Assembly: GCF_025345615.1 (NCBI RefSeq)
Contig: NZ_JAODWD010000001.1
Location: forward strand, 685,304 to 749,303
Length of the DNA stretch: 64,000 nt
Source: Mycobacterium deserti
Lineage (GTDB): Bacteria; Actinomycetota; Actinomycetes; Mycobacteriales; Mycobacteriaceae
Direction of reading: 5' to 3'
In this document: positions 15,716-24,832 of the stretch, piece by piece
Numbering within the stretch: position 1 is the first letter of the stretch
How the letters are laid out: each line of letters opens with the position of its first letter
Notes under the pieces: model-generated
The model's database searches: none
Seen by the model: the letters and a program-made list of their open reading frames with translations, nothing else
What the model was told of the DNA's origin: nothing
Translations under genes and position numbers: made by a program

Positions 15716-16669
15716 TTATAGGTAGCGTTTGGCCAGTTCTTTGCGGTGAACTGCCGGTGATCCGAACAGCGAACGATTGAGCGCGGCGCGTTTCAGGTAG
15801 ACGTGGATCCCGCTCTCCCACGTGTAGCCGATACCGCCGTGCAACTGCATGGCCTTGCCCGCGACGTCGACGGCGGCGGAGCAGACGTAGGACTTCGCCA
15901 TCGATGCGGCCACGTGGGCGTCATCGTCGTCGTCGACGATTGCGGCGACGGCATCGCGAACAAGCTGACGCGACACGGCGATTCGCACCTGCATGTCAGC
16001 GCACGCATGTTTGATCGCCTGGAACGAGCCGATCGGCCTACCGAACTGGTGGCGCACCTTCGCATAGCCGACGGTGGCCGACAGCATGGCCTGGGCCAGG
16101 CCGAGGCTGTCGCAGGCCACGGCGACCGCCGCGCGGTTGCGCAGCAGGCGGACCGCAACATCGGCATCCCCGTCGAACCGGAGCATAAGGGGTTGCTCGT
16201 CGGTCCGCGACGACACGGACGCGAGCCGGCGTGTCTCGTCGACGACCGGCGTCGGGGTGAGCGTCAGGTCCGCGACGGCCACGCCTCCGTTGGCCACCAC
16301 GAGCATGTGGTCGGCGCCTTCGGCGTCGGGCACGAAATCCAACGACTCGAGCGCGACCGCGACCCTGCTTTCGCCGGAAGCAACGTCGGCCAGCAACCGA
16401 TCACGAGTATCGCTGGGCTGCAGTGCGTTCAACGTGCCAACCGCGAGCACGGCACTGCCCAGATAACTGGTGGCACTGGCGGCACGTCCCATCTCCTCGC
16501 AGACGACCGCCGTCTCGGCGAAGGTCGCGCCCGCTCCGCCGCACTCCTCGGCCACCTCCAGACCGACCCAGCCCGCATCGACGAGCACCGGCCAGTCGAC
16601 CTCCCGCTCCTTGCCGAGCAGGTCGGCCGCAACCGACCGCAGCTCGTCGTGAAACTCCTCGAAACCCAT
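15716..16669 (-). CDS. Acyl-CoA dehydrogenase, small subunit type
   Basis: A 317-aa acyl-CoA dehydrogenase-like protein, shorter than the normal 380-aa enzyme. It has VGLEVAEECGGAG at the N-terminus and QFGRPIGSFQAIKHACADMQ and MQLHGGIGYTWESGIHVYLKRA at the C-terminal helical domain. In actinobacterial steroid catabolism such short subunits pair with full-length ones as alpha2beta2 enzymes. The preceding gene is full-length and overlaps it by one base (ATGA), which fits a heteromer. The ATG at 16669 is chosen for that overlap; an upstream frame extension is low-complexity. Confidence 0.88.
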   Translation of the reverse strand: MGFEEFHDELRSVAADLLGKEREVDWPVLVDAGWVGLEVAEECGGAGATFAETAVVCEEMGRAASATSYLGSAVLAVGTLNALQPSDTRDRLLADVASGESRVAVALESLDFVPDAEGADHMLVVANGGVAVADLTLTPTPVVDETRRLASVSSRTDEQPLMLRFDGDADVAVRLLRNRAAVAVACDSLGLAQAMLSATVGYAKVRHQFGRPIGSFQAIKHACADMQVRIAVSRQLVRDAVAAIVDDDDDAHVAASMAKSYVCSAAVDVAGKAMQLHGGIGYTWESGIHVYLKRAALNRSLFGSPAVHRKELAKRYL

Positions 16670-17823
16670 CAGAGGGCACTCGGCTCTCGCGGCAGCCCCA
16701 GCCCGCGCTCGGCGATGATGGTGCGCTGGATCTCGCTCGAACCGCCGGGAATGGTCCACTCCCACGAGCCGATGAAGTCGAGTACCCAGGCACCCGACTC
16801 CCAGCCGCTCGACAGGGGTTTGGCCAACTCGGTGTGGGCGGCGAGACCACCCGCCTCCGCGCCGAAGTCGGTCATCCGTTGCAGCAGTTCGCTGTAGTAG
16901 AGCTTGACGACCGACGCATCAGCCGGGCCAGCGGTTCCGGCCTCTGTGTCGTCCACCAGCTTTCGGCACAATCCGCGCAGTCCGGTGATCTCGATGTCGA
17001 ACTGCGCCAGTCGGTCGGCTACCAGGGGGTCGTCGGTCGCACACTGCTCGACGAGCCACCGGAAGCCCGCATGGCCGAGGCGCTCGGCGAGTTCGAGCAT
17101 GGTCAACCCGCGCTCGGCGCCCAACGTCGCCTGGGCGACCTGCCATCCCGCGTTCTCGGCGCCGACGAGGTTGGCGGCCGGGACCGCGACGTCGTTGAGG
17201 AAGATCTCGCAGAAGTGCGAATCACCGACGGCGTTGCGGATAGGGCGCACGTCCACGCCCGGCGTCGCCATGTCCAGCAGGAAGTACGAAATCCCCTTGC
17301 GTTTGGGCGCATCGGGGTCGGTACGGGCGAGAAGGAGACACCAGTCCGCGTGGGCGCCGCCGCTGGCCCACAGCTTCTGCCCGTTGACGACGAACGTGTC
17401 CTTCTCGCGGCGCGCGGTCGTGCGCAGGCTCGCCAGGTCGGAGCCGGCCTCCGGTTCGGAGAACCCCTGCACCCATATCTCGCCGTCGAGAATCGCGGGC
17501 AGGTGGCGGCGCTGCTGCTCCTGAGTGCCCGCGGCAAGCAGGGTCGACGCGGCGTGGTGGATGCCGACGAACGCCAGCACCAGCCGTGGCGCGTCGTGGG
17601 CCGCCAGTTCCTGGTAGAGCACGATCTGGTCGGCGACGGACATGCCCCCGCCCCACTCCCGCGGCCAGTGCGGGACGGCGAAGCCTGCGCTGTGCAGTTC
17701 GGCGAACCAGGCCTTCTGGAACGCGACGAACTCGTCACCGGTTGCGCCGGTTTGCTTTTCGCGCCAGTCACGGGGGATGTGCTCGGCACACCACGCCCGG
17801 ACGGTGTCGCGGAACTCCGTCAT
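16669..17823 (-). CDS. Acyl-CoA dehydrogenase, large subunit type
   Basis: A 384-aa FAD-dependent acyl-CoA dehydrogenase. WVQGFSEPEAGSDLASLRTTA is the FAD/substrate segment near residue 120, NGQKLWASGGAHADW near 150, and GGSSEIQRTIIAERGLGLPR closes the protein. It introduces an alpha-beta double bond in an acyl-CoA and passes electrons to ETF. It is coupled to the small subunit gene downstream and overlaps the Gfo/Idh gene upstream (ATGA), so all three should be translated together. Confidence 0.93.
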   Translation of the reverse strand: MTEFRDTVRAWCAEHIPRDWREKQTGATGDEFVAFQKAWFAELHSAGFAVPHWPREWGGGMSVADQIVLYQELAAHDAPRLVLAFVGIHHAASTLLAAGTQEQQRRHLPAILDGEIWVQGFSEPEAGSDLASLRTTARREKDTFVVNGQKLWASGGAHADWCLLLARTDPDAPKRKGISYFLLDMATPGVDVRPIRNAVGDSHFCEIFLNDVAVPAANLVGAENAGWQVAQATLGAERGLTMLELAERLGHAGFRWLVEQCATDDPLVADRLAQFDIEITGLRGLCRKLVDDTEAGTAGPADASVVKLYYSELLQRMTDFGAEAGGLAAHTELAKPLSSGWESGAWVLDFIGSWEWTIPGGSSEIQRTIIAERGLGLPREPSAL

Positions 17824-18761
17824 GCGCGCACCGCCGTCGTCCTGAGCCGGTCCATCACCTGCGCGACGGCGAGCCCGTCGTCGAACGACGGCGCGACCTG
17901 GGTGCCTGTCCGCAGCGCCTCGGCCACCTCGGCGAGGAACGTCGTCAGCGCCGGTGGCGGCGACCGTCGCGGGGGCGGTGCGAACTCGAGGGTCTCGGCG
18001 TCCTCGCCTGCCCGGCGAAGCACCAGCGTCGTGTCACCGGTCAGTTCGATCGACCCCGCGCTGCCCATCAGAATGGCGCGGGGGACGGTGGGCACGGCGG
18101 CCGCGAAGCCGGTGTCGTGCACGGCGGTGCATCCGTTATCCATCCTGAACCAGGCGCTGTAAGCGTCTTCGGCGGTGGCGTTGCGCGGCGCCTCCGGGTG
18201 CGGGGGGCCGTCGATGCGGGTCACACCGCCACAGTCGACGACCTCGCTGCCGAACAAATGGCGGGTGTAGTCGATGAGGTGCGATCCGTATGCGCCGATC
18301 CAACCGCCGCCGAGGTCGCGGTCGTTGATCCAGCCGTACTTGCGGCCGCGTAGCCCGCCGCCGAAGAAAGTCCAGTTGAGATGCGCGACGTCGCCGATGG
18401 CTCCTGCGTCGGCCAGTTCCTTGACCTTCGACCACGACTCGTTGAACCGGAACTCGAAGTTGAGGAAGTGCAGGACGCCGGCGTTACGGGCACCGTCGCG
18501 CATGGCCTTCGCTTCGTCGGCGTTACGACCGAACGGCTTGTCGCACAGCACCGCCCGCCCATGATCGATTGCGCCCATCACATGGTCGGCGTGCATGAAC
18601 GGCGGCGAGTGCACGGAGACGAGATCGACGTCGGACGCAAGGGCCGTCCTCACCGCGACGGCGTCGCGCGGGCTGACCACCTCGACCTCGAAGCCGAGAC
18701 CCTCGTAGGCCGGGGCCGCGGCGTGCTTGCCGAAGCCGGTGCCGATGACCGCGACTTTCAC
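17820..18761 (-). CDS. Gfo/Idh/MocA-family oxidoreductase
   Basis: A 313-aa NAD(P)-dependent dehydrogenase: Rossmann start VKVAVIGTGFGKHAAAPAYEGLG, then DLVSVHSPPFMHADHV, VLCDKPFGRNADEA (the EKP-like motif reads DKP) and a C-terminal sheet with DLGGGWIGAYGSHLIDY, where His is the usual catalytic group. These enzymes normally act on sugars, cyclitols or related alcohols. GTG 18761 gives a correct Rossmann start and overlaps the preceding stop (GTGA). Its place between acyl-CoA dehydrogenase genes is unusual and may mean it acts on a hydroxylated ring intermediate. Confidence 0.87.
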   Translation of the reverse strand: MKVAVIGTGFGKHAAAPAYEGLGFEVEVVSPRDAVAVRTALASDVDLVSVHSPPFMHADHVMGAIDHGRAVLCDKPFGRNADEAKAMRDGARNAGVLHFLNFEFRFNESWSKVKELADAGAIGDVAHLNWTFFGGGLRGRKYGWINDRDLGGGWIGAYGSHLIDYTRHLFGSEVVDCGGVTRIDGPPHPEAPRNATAEDAYSAWFRMDNGCTAVHDTGFAAAVPTVPRAILMGSAGSIELTGDTTLVLRRAGEDAETLEFAPPPRRSPPPALTTFLAEVAEALRTGTQVAPSFDDGLAVAQVMDRLRTTAVRA

Positions 18762-19675
18762 GAGAACAACCCCGTGAGTCCGGCGCGGCCCGCCCTGCTG
18801 GTCAACTCGTCGCGCGTCGCCGACAGTCCGGTCGGGAGGCGGCGAAGCGGTTGGCTGTATCGCGACAGCCAGGACAGTGTGGTCTCGTCGCAGAACCCGA
18901 CGGCGCCGTGCAGTTGGTGACACACCCGGAACACGATCTCGGCCGCTTCGATTGCCGACATCCGAAGTGCGAGAGCGTCGGCCAGCGCGTCAGGACGATT
19001 GTCGGCGATGCTCCACAGCGCGTACTTGGCCAGGATGTCCAGCCCGCTGCGCTCGACTTCGGCGTCGGTCAGTTGGAACTGCACCCCTTGCAACGACGAC
19101 AGCGTCTGGCCGAACTGCTTGCGCAGGCTCACGTGGGCGATGGTCAGTTCGATCGCGCGGTCGAGCATGCCCAGCAGCGTCCAGCACGGCAGCACCAGCC
19201 CGAGGGCGACGTCGCCGGCGCCCGCATCGTCGATCGCCGACAGTTCGAGTTCGGCGACGAACCCGGAGCCGGTCTCGGCGCAACCCGTCACGCGGCTGCG
19301 CGCACCACTCAACGTGACTGCTGCCCAGCGTAATTCAAGGTCTCCGATTGTCGCCGACGGCCTGGCACCCCCGACGACGACCAGGCCGTCGACGTCCAGA
19401 TCGTCAGGACGGGCCAGACGTTCGGCCACCGGATACGGCACCGCCCAGTACCCGGCGCTGCGGCACAGCGCCGCGGCGGCCTCCAGCCCGTCGGTATCGG
19501 TGCGCGGGTCGAGGTCCCAGGCGCCGAGTCCGTTGAGCACCGGGCCGACGAGTGTCTCCCTGCTGCCGGGCTTACCTTCGGCATCCTGCAACAGTTGGTC
19601 GCCGCCTGCCGCTTCGAACGCGCGAAGGGCCTGCCTACCGAATTCCCTGGCGTCGTCGCTGAGATCGAGGATCAT
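18758..19675 (-). CDS. Acyl-CoA dehydrogenase, small subunit type
   Basis: A 305-aa short acyl-CoA dehydrogenase-like protein. MILDLSDDAREFGRQALRAFE begins the N-terminal helical domain; RKQFGQTLSSLQGVQFQLTD and CHQLHGAVGFCDETTLSWLSRYSQPL mark the C-terminal domain. The middle beta domain is reduced. The ATG at 19675 overlaps the stop of the upstream full-length gene (ATGA), pointing to a second alpha2beta2-type pair in the operon. The frame extension to 19762 was rejected because it lies inside that gene. Confidence 0.87.
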   Translation of the reverse strand: MILDLSDDAREFGRQALRAFEAAGGDQLLQDAEGKPGSRETLVGPVLNGLGAWDLDPRTDTDGLEAAAALCRSAGYWAVPYPVAERLARPDDLDVDGLVVVGGARPSATIGDLELRWAAVTLSGARSRVTGCAETGSGFVAELELSAIDDAGAGDVALGLVLPCWTLLGMLDRAIELTIAHVSLRKQFGQTLSSLQGVQFQLTDAEVERSGLDILAKYALWSIADNRPDALADALALRMSAIEAAEIVFRVCHQLHGAVGFCDETTLSWLSRYSQPLRRLPTGLSATRDELTSRAGRAGLTGLFS

Positions 19676-20841
19676 CTGGCCGCCAGCATCGCCCGCGACA
19701 GCAGGATGCGCTGCATCTCGATACTTCCCGACGACACAGTGGACGCCTGGGAGTACTTCCAATGATCGTCGACCTCGCCGAGGAACCAGTCCGCTCCCGG
19801 GTCGTCGTGCGTGACTTCGGCCGCGATGTCCATCAGAACCTCGGCGCTGTCCTGGTCGAGCTTGGTGACCGCGATCCGGTACGCGGCGGCGTCACCGGGT
19901 TTGATGCGCCCGCTGCTCTGCAGTTCGACGATTCGGTAAGCCATCAGCCGCGCGCGCCGGCAGTGCGTCAGCATCCGCACCCACCGGCCCCGCAGCTCGG
20001 CGGGCAGGTCGTCCCAGCGATCGCCGAGCACCGTGGGGGCCGCCGCCAGCAGGCGTTCACACCGGGCGTAGCGCGCGATGCCGACCCGCTCGAACGACAT
20101 CACGTCCTGCACGATCGACCACCCCGCGTCGACGGTGCCGAGCACGTCGGCCTCGGTGACGCGCAAGTCGTCGATGAACACCTCGTTGAGGTGGTGCGGA
20201 CCCAGCATGGCTCGAATCGGCCTGACCTGGATCGCCGGATCGTCCATCGGGACAAGGAAGATCGTCAGGCCCTGCTGCTTCTTCTGGGTGGCTCCTTCAC
20301 CCACCTTCGAGGTCCGGGCGAGCAGGAAGCACCACTGAGCCATGGTCGCGTATGACGTCCAGATCTTCTGGCCGCTGACCAGCCAGCCGTCGCCGTCGCG
20401 GCGCGCAGCGGTACGTAGCGAAGCGAGGTCTGAGCCGGCTTCGGGCTCGGAGAATCCTTGACACCAGATGACTTCACCGCGGGCGATCGGCGGCAGATGC
20501 TTGCGCTGCTGTTCGGCGGTGCCGTGACGCATGATGATCGGCCCGACCCAGTTGACGCCCATGTACTGCGCGCCGCGCGGCTCGTGATGCGCCCACATCT
20601 CCTCGCGCACCACGGTCTGCTCCCACACCGACGCCGACGCGCCGCCGAACTCCTCGGGCCACGCCATGCACAGCAGGTTGCGCTCGGCGAGCAACCGGCA
20701 GAATGCCTGCGCCGTCTCCAGGTCGGCGGGATCGTCGGTGAATGCGCCCAGGAAGTGTTCGGGCACATGGGCTTTCACCAGTTCGCGGAGCAGGCCCCGC
20801 AGCTCGGTGGCCCGCTGGCCCATCTCGAAGTCCATGGTCAC
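19672..20841 (-). CDS. Acyl-CoA dehydrogenase, large subunit type
   Basis: A 389-aa acyl-CoA dehydrogenase: WCQGFSEPEAGSDLASLRTAA near residue 130, VSGQKIWTSYATMAQWCFLLARTS near 155, and C-terminal SGSIEMQRILLSRAMLA. The motif GSIEMQR resembles FadE subunits of steroid-type degradation. It starts at a GTG overlapping the CoA-transferase stop (GTGA); the ATG two codons later is the alternative. It pairs by overlap with the short subunit downstream. Confidence 0.93.
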   Translation of the reverse strand: MTMDFEMGQRATELRGLLRELVKAHVPEHFLGAFTDDPADLETAQAFCRLLAERNLLCMAWPEEFGGASASVWEQTVVREEMWAHHEPRGAQYMGVNWVGPIIMRHGTAEQQRKHLPPIARGEVIWCQGFSEPEAGSDLASLRTAARRDGDGWLVSGQKIWTSYATMAQWCFLLARTSKVGEGATQKKQQGLTIFLVPMDDPAIQVRPIRAMLGPHHLNEVFIDDLRVTEADVLGTVDAGWSIVQDVMSFERVGIARYARCERLLAAAPTVLGDRWDDLPAELRGRWVRMLTHCRRARLMAYRIVELQSSGRIKPGDAAAYRIAVTKLDQDSAEVLMDIAAEVTHDDPGADWFLGEVDDHWKYSQASTVSSGSIEMQRILLSRAMLAAR

Positions 20842-22010
20842 ACCGGTCCTGCGGCGCGGGTATCGGCCAGGCCAAGCTCATCGAGCACGTCCTCGGTGTC
20901 GGCGCCCAGTTCCGGAGCGGGGCCGGCGACGCGTCCCGGTGTGCGCGAAAACCAGGTGGGCACACCGGGAAAGCGCACCGGACCGTGCGGCGTGTCGACC
21001 GTCTCGAACATGCCGACGGCATTCAGGTGGGGGTTGTCGAACAGCGCGTCGGGGGTGTTGAGCGGCGCAGCGGGAATCTCGAGTTCGCCGAACAGCATGA
21101 GCCACTCGTCGGTGGTGCGCTCTTTCATCGTCTCGGCGAGCAAGCCGTACACCGCGTCGATGTCGGAGGCACGCAGCTCCAGCGTGGCGTATTTCTCGCC
21201 GTTGTCGCTGTGCCACGCCGGTTGCACGGCGTTGATGAACGCGTTCCAGTGCTTGTCGTTGTAGATCAACACCGCGATGTACCCGTCCTTGGTGCGGTAC
21301 GGCCTGCGGTTCGGTGCGACCGTGCGCGGGTAGACGGCCGGGCCGAGCGGGGGGTCGAACATGGCGCCGTTGGCATGTTCGACCAGCATGAAGGACGCCA
21401 TCGTCTCGAACATAGCGACCTCGACCTCTTGGCCCTCCCCCGTACGCTCGCGATGGAACAGCGCCATCATCGTCGCGTAGAGGGCCGTCAGCCCCGCGAC
21501 CTTGTCGGCCATGATGGTGCCGACGAAGTCCGCTTCGCCCGTCAATTGCCGCTGCACAGCGGGTATTCCGCATTCAGCCTGGATGGTGTCGTCGTAGGCG
21601 GGGCGATCGCGCTCGGGGCCGCGGCGGCCGTAGCCGTAGCAGTTCGTGTAGACGATACGCGGGTTGATCGCCGCGACGTCGTCGTAGCCGAACCCCAGCT
21701 TGAGGACCGCCTTGGAGCGCATCGAGTGGATGAACACATCGGCGCGTTCGATGAGTGCACGCACCGCGGCCTTGCCGGAATCGGTCTGCAGGTCGAGCAC
21801 GATACTGCGCTTGCCGCGGTTGACGTTGACGAACACCCCGCTCATTCCCGGTGCGGGACCGACCGAGATGAATCGGGTGTTGTCTCCCTGGGGCGGTTCG
21901 ACTTTGATCACCTCGGCGCCCATGTCGGCCATGATCTGGGTGCAGTAGGGCCCCATCACCATCGCGGTGAGGTCGACGACGCGCACGCCTCTCAACGGGC
22001 CGCTATGCAT
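20838..22010 (-). CDS. CaiB/BaiF family (class III) CoA-transferase
   Basis: A 390-aa class III CoA-transferase that moves CoA between acyl groups through an aspartyl intermediate. GVRVVDLTAMVMGPYCTQIMADMGAEVIKVEPPQGD is the classic N-terminus, and MADKVAG puts an aspartate exactly at residue 169, the catalytic position in CaiB. In the operon it would activate an acid or exchange CoA between pathway intermediates. It overlaps the SDR upstream by 8 bases and the acyl-CoA dehydrogenase downstream by 4. Confidence 0.92.
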   Translation of the reverse strand: MHSGPLRGVRVVDLTAMVMGPYCTQIMADMGAEVIKVEPPQGDNTRFISVGPAPGMSGVFVNVNRGKRSIVLDLQTDSGKAAVRALIERADVFIHSMRSKAVLKLGFGYDDVAAINPRIVYTNCYGYGRRGPERDRPAYDDTIQAECGIPAVQRQLTGEADFVGTIMADKVAGLTALYATMMALFHRERTGEGQEVEVAMFETMASFMLVEHANGAMFDPPLGPAVYPRTVAPNRRPYRTKDGYIAVLIYNDKHWNAFINAVQPAWHSDNGEKYATLELRASDIDAVYGLLAETMKERTTDEWLMLFGELEIPAAPLNTPDALFDNPHLNAVGMFETVDTPHGPVRFPGVPTWFSRTPGRVAGPAPELGADTEDVLDELGLADTRAAGPV

Positions 22011-22953
22011 GCAACACCCCGCCCGTTTCCCTCGTCGCGTCCGCGGTCTGCCTGGCCATCCCGAAGCTGTAGCGGATGTGTTCGCCGTGCCCGTCGGGCA
22101 CGACGGGGAAGACGACTGTCTCGGACATGTCGCGGATCGCGCTCATGTGCTCGCCGACGTCCGAGATCGACCACGAGGGTCGGTACACGCCGGGGGTTTC
22201 GGTGACGACGGCTCGTGCCACCCGCCCAGCGAGCGCAACAAGAATCTCCCCTGTGATGGAGCAGGATTCGTGGCCTAGCCAACCGACGACGGGCGCAACA
22301 AGTTCCGGACCCATCGGCGGGTACGCCGATGTGTCAATACCTTGGGCCATCCTGGTCACGGCGGCGGGCACGATCACGTTGCTCTTCACCCCGTGGGCCG
22401 CGCCCTCCATCGCCGCGACGTTCGACAGGCCGATGACACCCGCCTTGGCCACCGCGTAGTTGGCCACCTCGTGGTTGCCGTAGAGGCCACCGATCGACGA
22501 CGTGAGCACGATGCGGCCGTATCCCGCATCGCACATCGCGGGAAACGCCGGACGCACGACGTGGAAGGCGCCGCGCAGATGGACGTCGACGACCGCCTCG
22601 AAGTCGTCGTACGTCATCTCCTTGAGCGAAGCGCGGCGCACAATGCCTGCATTGTGGACCAAGACGTCGATGCGACCGTACCGTTCGAGCGCGGTAGCGA
22701 TGATCGCCTTGCCGCCCTCCGGCGTGGCGACGGAGTCCGTGTTGGCGACGGCCTCACCCCCGGCGGCGGTGATTTCGCGGACCACATCGTCGGCGGGCGA
22801 GGCGTCATCACTGTCACCGGTGAGGCTTCCACCGGGGTCGTTGACCACGACCTTCGCGCCCTGCCCCGCCAGCAGCAGGGCGTACGCACGGCCCAGTCCC
22901 CGACCGCCGCCGGTGACCACCGCAACACGGTCGTCAAACCTCAGGTCGCTCAT
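22003..22953 (-). CDS. SDR-family dehydrogenase (HSD17B4/MFE-2-like)
   Basis: A 316-aa short-chain dehydrogenase resembling the 3-hydroxyacyl-CoA dehydrogenase domain of multifunctional enzyme 2: VAVVTGGGRGLGRAYALLLAGQG, VVVNDPGG, NAG at 101-103, S152/S153, and Y166/K170 in NYAVAKAG. The extra C-terminal 60 residues (PGVYRPSWSISDVGEHM) are typical of that group. It likely oxidises a 3-hydroxyacyl-CoA formed after dehydrogenation. The frame opens at 23100 but the ATG at 22953 gives the Rossmann start. A 19-base gap separates it from the flavin monooxygenase. Confidence 0.9.
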   Translation of the reverse strand: MSDLRFDDRVAVVTGGGRGLGRAYALLLAGQGAKVVVNDPGGSLTGDSDDASPADDVVREITAAGGEAVANTDSVATPEGGKAIIATALERYGRIDVLVHNAGIVRRASLKEMTYDDFEAVVDVHLRGAFHVVRPAFPAMCDAGYGRIVLTSSIGGLYGNHEVANYAVAKAGVIGLSNVAAMEGAAHGVKSNVIVPAAVTRMAQGIDTSAYPPMGPELVAPVVGWLGHESCSITGEILVALAGRVARAVVTETPGVYRPSWSISDVGEHMSAIRDMSETVVFPVVPDGHGEHIRYSFGMARQTADATRETGGVLHA

Positions 22954-22972
22954 GCGCCGAGCGCAGTCGGGG

Positions 22973-24829
22973 TCACTGCCGCAACTCCAGGCCGTCGAGG
23001 TCACCCTTGGCCCGCCACTGTTTGAGCAGGTCGTCGAACGCGTAGAAGCCCGGCGAGTACGGCTCACCGAGGAACGACCGGATGCCTTCGCCGCCGCCAC
23101 CGCCCTCGTTGTTGTAATAGCCTGGGGTGCAAGAGACTTCGAAAGCCGAGTTGTCGATCGCGTACTCGCGAATGGTGCCGACCCAGCCGTCCTGGGCCTC
23201 CTGGGTGGGCTCGACGACGGTCGCCTGTCGCTTGACCGCCTCGGAGATTATGTAGGCGATGTGCTCGGCCTGCTGCTCGAACATGGCGGTGGTGTTCGCC
23301 GAGACGCCGCCCTGGATGAAGCCGGTGTGGAACTGGTTGGGGAAGCCGCGGCTGGTGACCCCGTGCAACGTCTTGTAGCCGTCGCGCCAGTGGTCGAACA
23401 GCGACACGCCGTCGCGCCCCTCGATGACATCCATGGCGTAGCGTCGGCTGATCTCGGTCGAGATCTCGAACCCGCTGGCGAAAATCACGCAATCGACTTC
23501 GTACTCAACGCCGTTCGCCACGATCCCGTTCTCGGTCAGCCGCTCCACCCCCTGGGTCTGCGACACGTCGACCAACGTGACGTTGGGGCGGTTGAAGGCG
23601 GCGAGGTACTCGTCGCTGGAGCAGGGGCGTTTGCACAGGAACCGGTAGTACGGCTTGAGCAACTCCGCGGTGTCGGCGTCCTCGACTTCGTCGGCGATGC
23701 GGCGACGGAGGCGCTCCATGATCTTGTAGTCCTCCTCCTCCCTGATCGCCATGATCTGCTCGATCCCCAGCGACGCGGGATCGGGGCTGGCGGCGATGCG
23801 CGCCGTCATGTTGCGGCCGAGTTCGGTCCAGAAGTCGCAAACCTGATCCGGAGCGTCGAAGACCACGCCCTCGAACGGCGACCAGCGATGGAAGTTGCGC
23901 TTGCGCTCCTCCTGCCAGCCGGGCTGCAGGGAGCTCACCCACTGCGGATCGGTCGGCTCGTTTCCTCGCACGTCCACCGACGACGGCGTGCGCTGGAAGA
24001 CAAACAGCTGGGCGGCATCTCGGCCGAGGTGCGGTACCAGCTGCACACCGGTGGCTCCAGTGCCGACCAGCGCGACGCGCTTGTCGGCGAGCTTGTGCAG
24101 CCCGCCGTTCGCGTCGCCGCCGGTGTAGTCGTAGTCCCATCGCGCCGAATGGAAGACGTGGCCTCCGGCGTTCACGTAGTCCTTGATCCCGGGGATGCCG
24201 GGCAGCTTCGGCCGGTTGTACGAGCCCTGCGTCATGACCACGAACCGGGCCCGGATGTCGTCGCCGCGGTTGGTGCTCAGCCGCCAGCGGTCGATCTTCT
24301 CGTCCCAGCACACGGTGCGCACCTGCGTCGAGAAGATCGCCCCGTCGTAGAGCCCGAAATGCTTTCCGATGTTGCGGCAGTGTTCGTAGATCTCGGCGCC
24401 GTCGGCGAACTTCTTGGTCGGCATGTAGCCGAGTTCTTCCAACATCGGGATGTAGCAGTACGCGTCGTTGTCGCACTGGATTCCGGGGAACCGGTTCCAG
24501 TACCAGACCCCGCCGAAGTCGCCGCCCATCTCGATGACGTGCACGTCGTCGACGCCGGCCTTCTTCAGGTACGCCCCTGCCAATAGTCCGGAGATGCCGC
24601 CACCTAGCACCGCGACCTCGATGTCCTCGTTGATCGGGGTGCGCGGGGTCACCGGCGTGTGTGGGTCGACCTCCGCGAACTCCGAGAAGTCGCCCGTGAG
24701 TTCGAGATACTGCTTCGACCCGTCCGGGCGCAGTCGCTTGTCGCGCTCATACAGGTACTTGTCCCTCAACGCATCGATGTCGATGTCATCGGGGGTCTGC
24801 GTGGGGCCGCAGGTGTCGAACAACGTCAT
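22973..24829 (-). CDS. Flavin-dependent monooxygenase (Baeyer-Villiger type)
   Basis: A 618-aa class B flavoprotein monooxygenase with FAD motif GGGISG (76-81) and NADPH motif GTGATG (256-261). The Baeyer-Villiger fingerprint FxGxxxHxxxW is present at 221-231 except that the first Phe is Ala. A 65-residue N-terminal extension and the tail GYYNNEGGGGGEGIRSFLGEPYSPG resemble larger BVMOs such as the cyclopentadecanone and steroid enzymes. It probably turns a cyclic or linear ketone into a lactone or ester with O2. It follows the Rieske gene by 3 bases. Confidence 0.9.
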   Translation of the reverse strand: MTLFDTCGPTQTPDDIDIDALRDKYLYERDKRLRPDGSKQYLELTGDFSEFAEVDPHTPVTPRTPINEDIEVAVLGGGISGLLAGAYLKKAGVDDVHVIEMGGDFGGVWYWNRFPGIQCDNDAYCYIPMLEELGYMPTKKFADGAEIYEHCRNIGKHFGLYDGAIFSTQVRTVCWDEKIDRWRLSTNRGDDIRARFVVMTQGSYNRPKLPGIPGIKDYVNAGGHVFHSARWDYDYTGGDANGGLHKLADKRVALVGTGATGVQLVPHLGRDAAQLFVFQRTPSSVDVRGNEPTDPQWVSSLQPGWQEERKRNFHRWSPFEGVVFDAPDQVCDFWTELGRNMTARIAASPDPASLGIEQIMAIREEEDYKIMERLRRRIADEVEDADTAELLKPYYRFLCKRPCSSDEYLAAFNRPNVTLVDVSQTQGVERLTENGIVANGVEYEVDCVIFASGFEISTEISRRYAMDVIEGRDGVSLFDHWRDGYKTLHGVTSRGFPNQFHTGFIQGGVSANTTAMFEQQAEHIAYIISEAVKRQATVVEPTQEAQDGWVGTIREYAIDNSAFEVSCTPGYYNNEGGGGGEGIRSFLGEPYSPGFYAFDDLLKQWRAKGDLDGLELRQ

Positions 24830-24832
24830 GTG

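Noticed and set aside
16423-18162. A 579-codon plus-strand frame opposite the acyl-CoA dehydrogenase genes
   Set aside because: It is arginine/proline-rich without domains and spans three coupled minus-strand genes.
20742-22205. A 487-codon plus-strand frame opposite the CoA-transferase gene
   Set aside because: It is antisense to a gene with a clear catalytic signature, and its composition reflects high-GC third-position bias.
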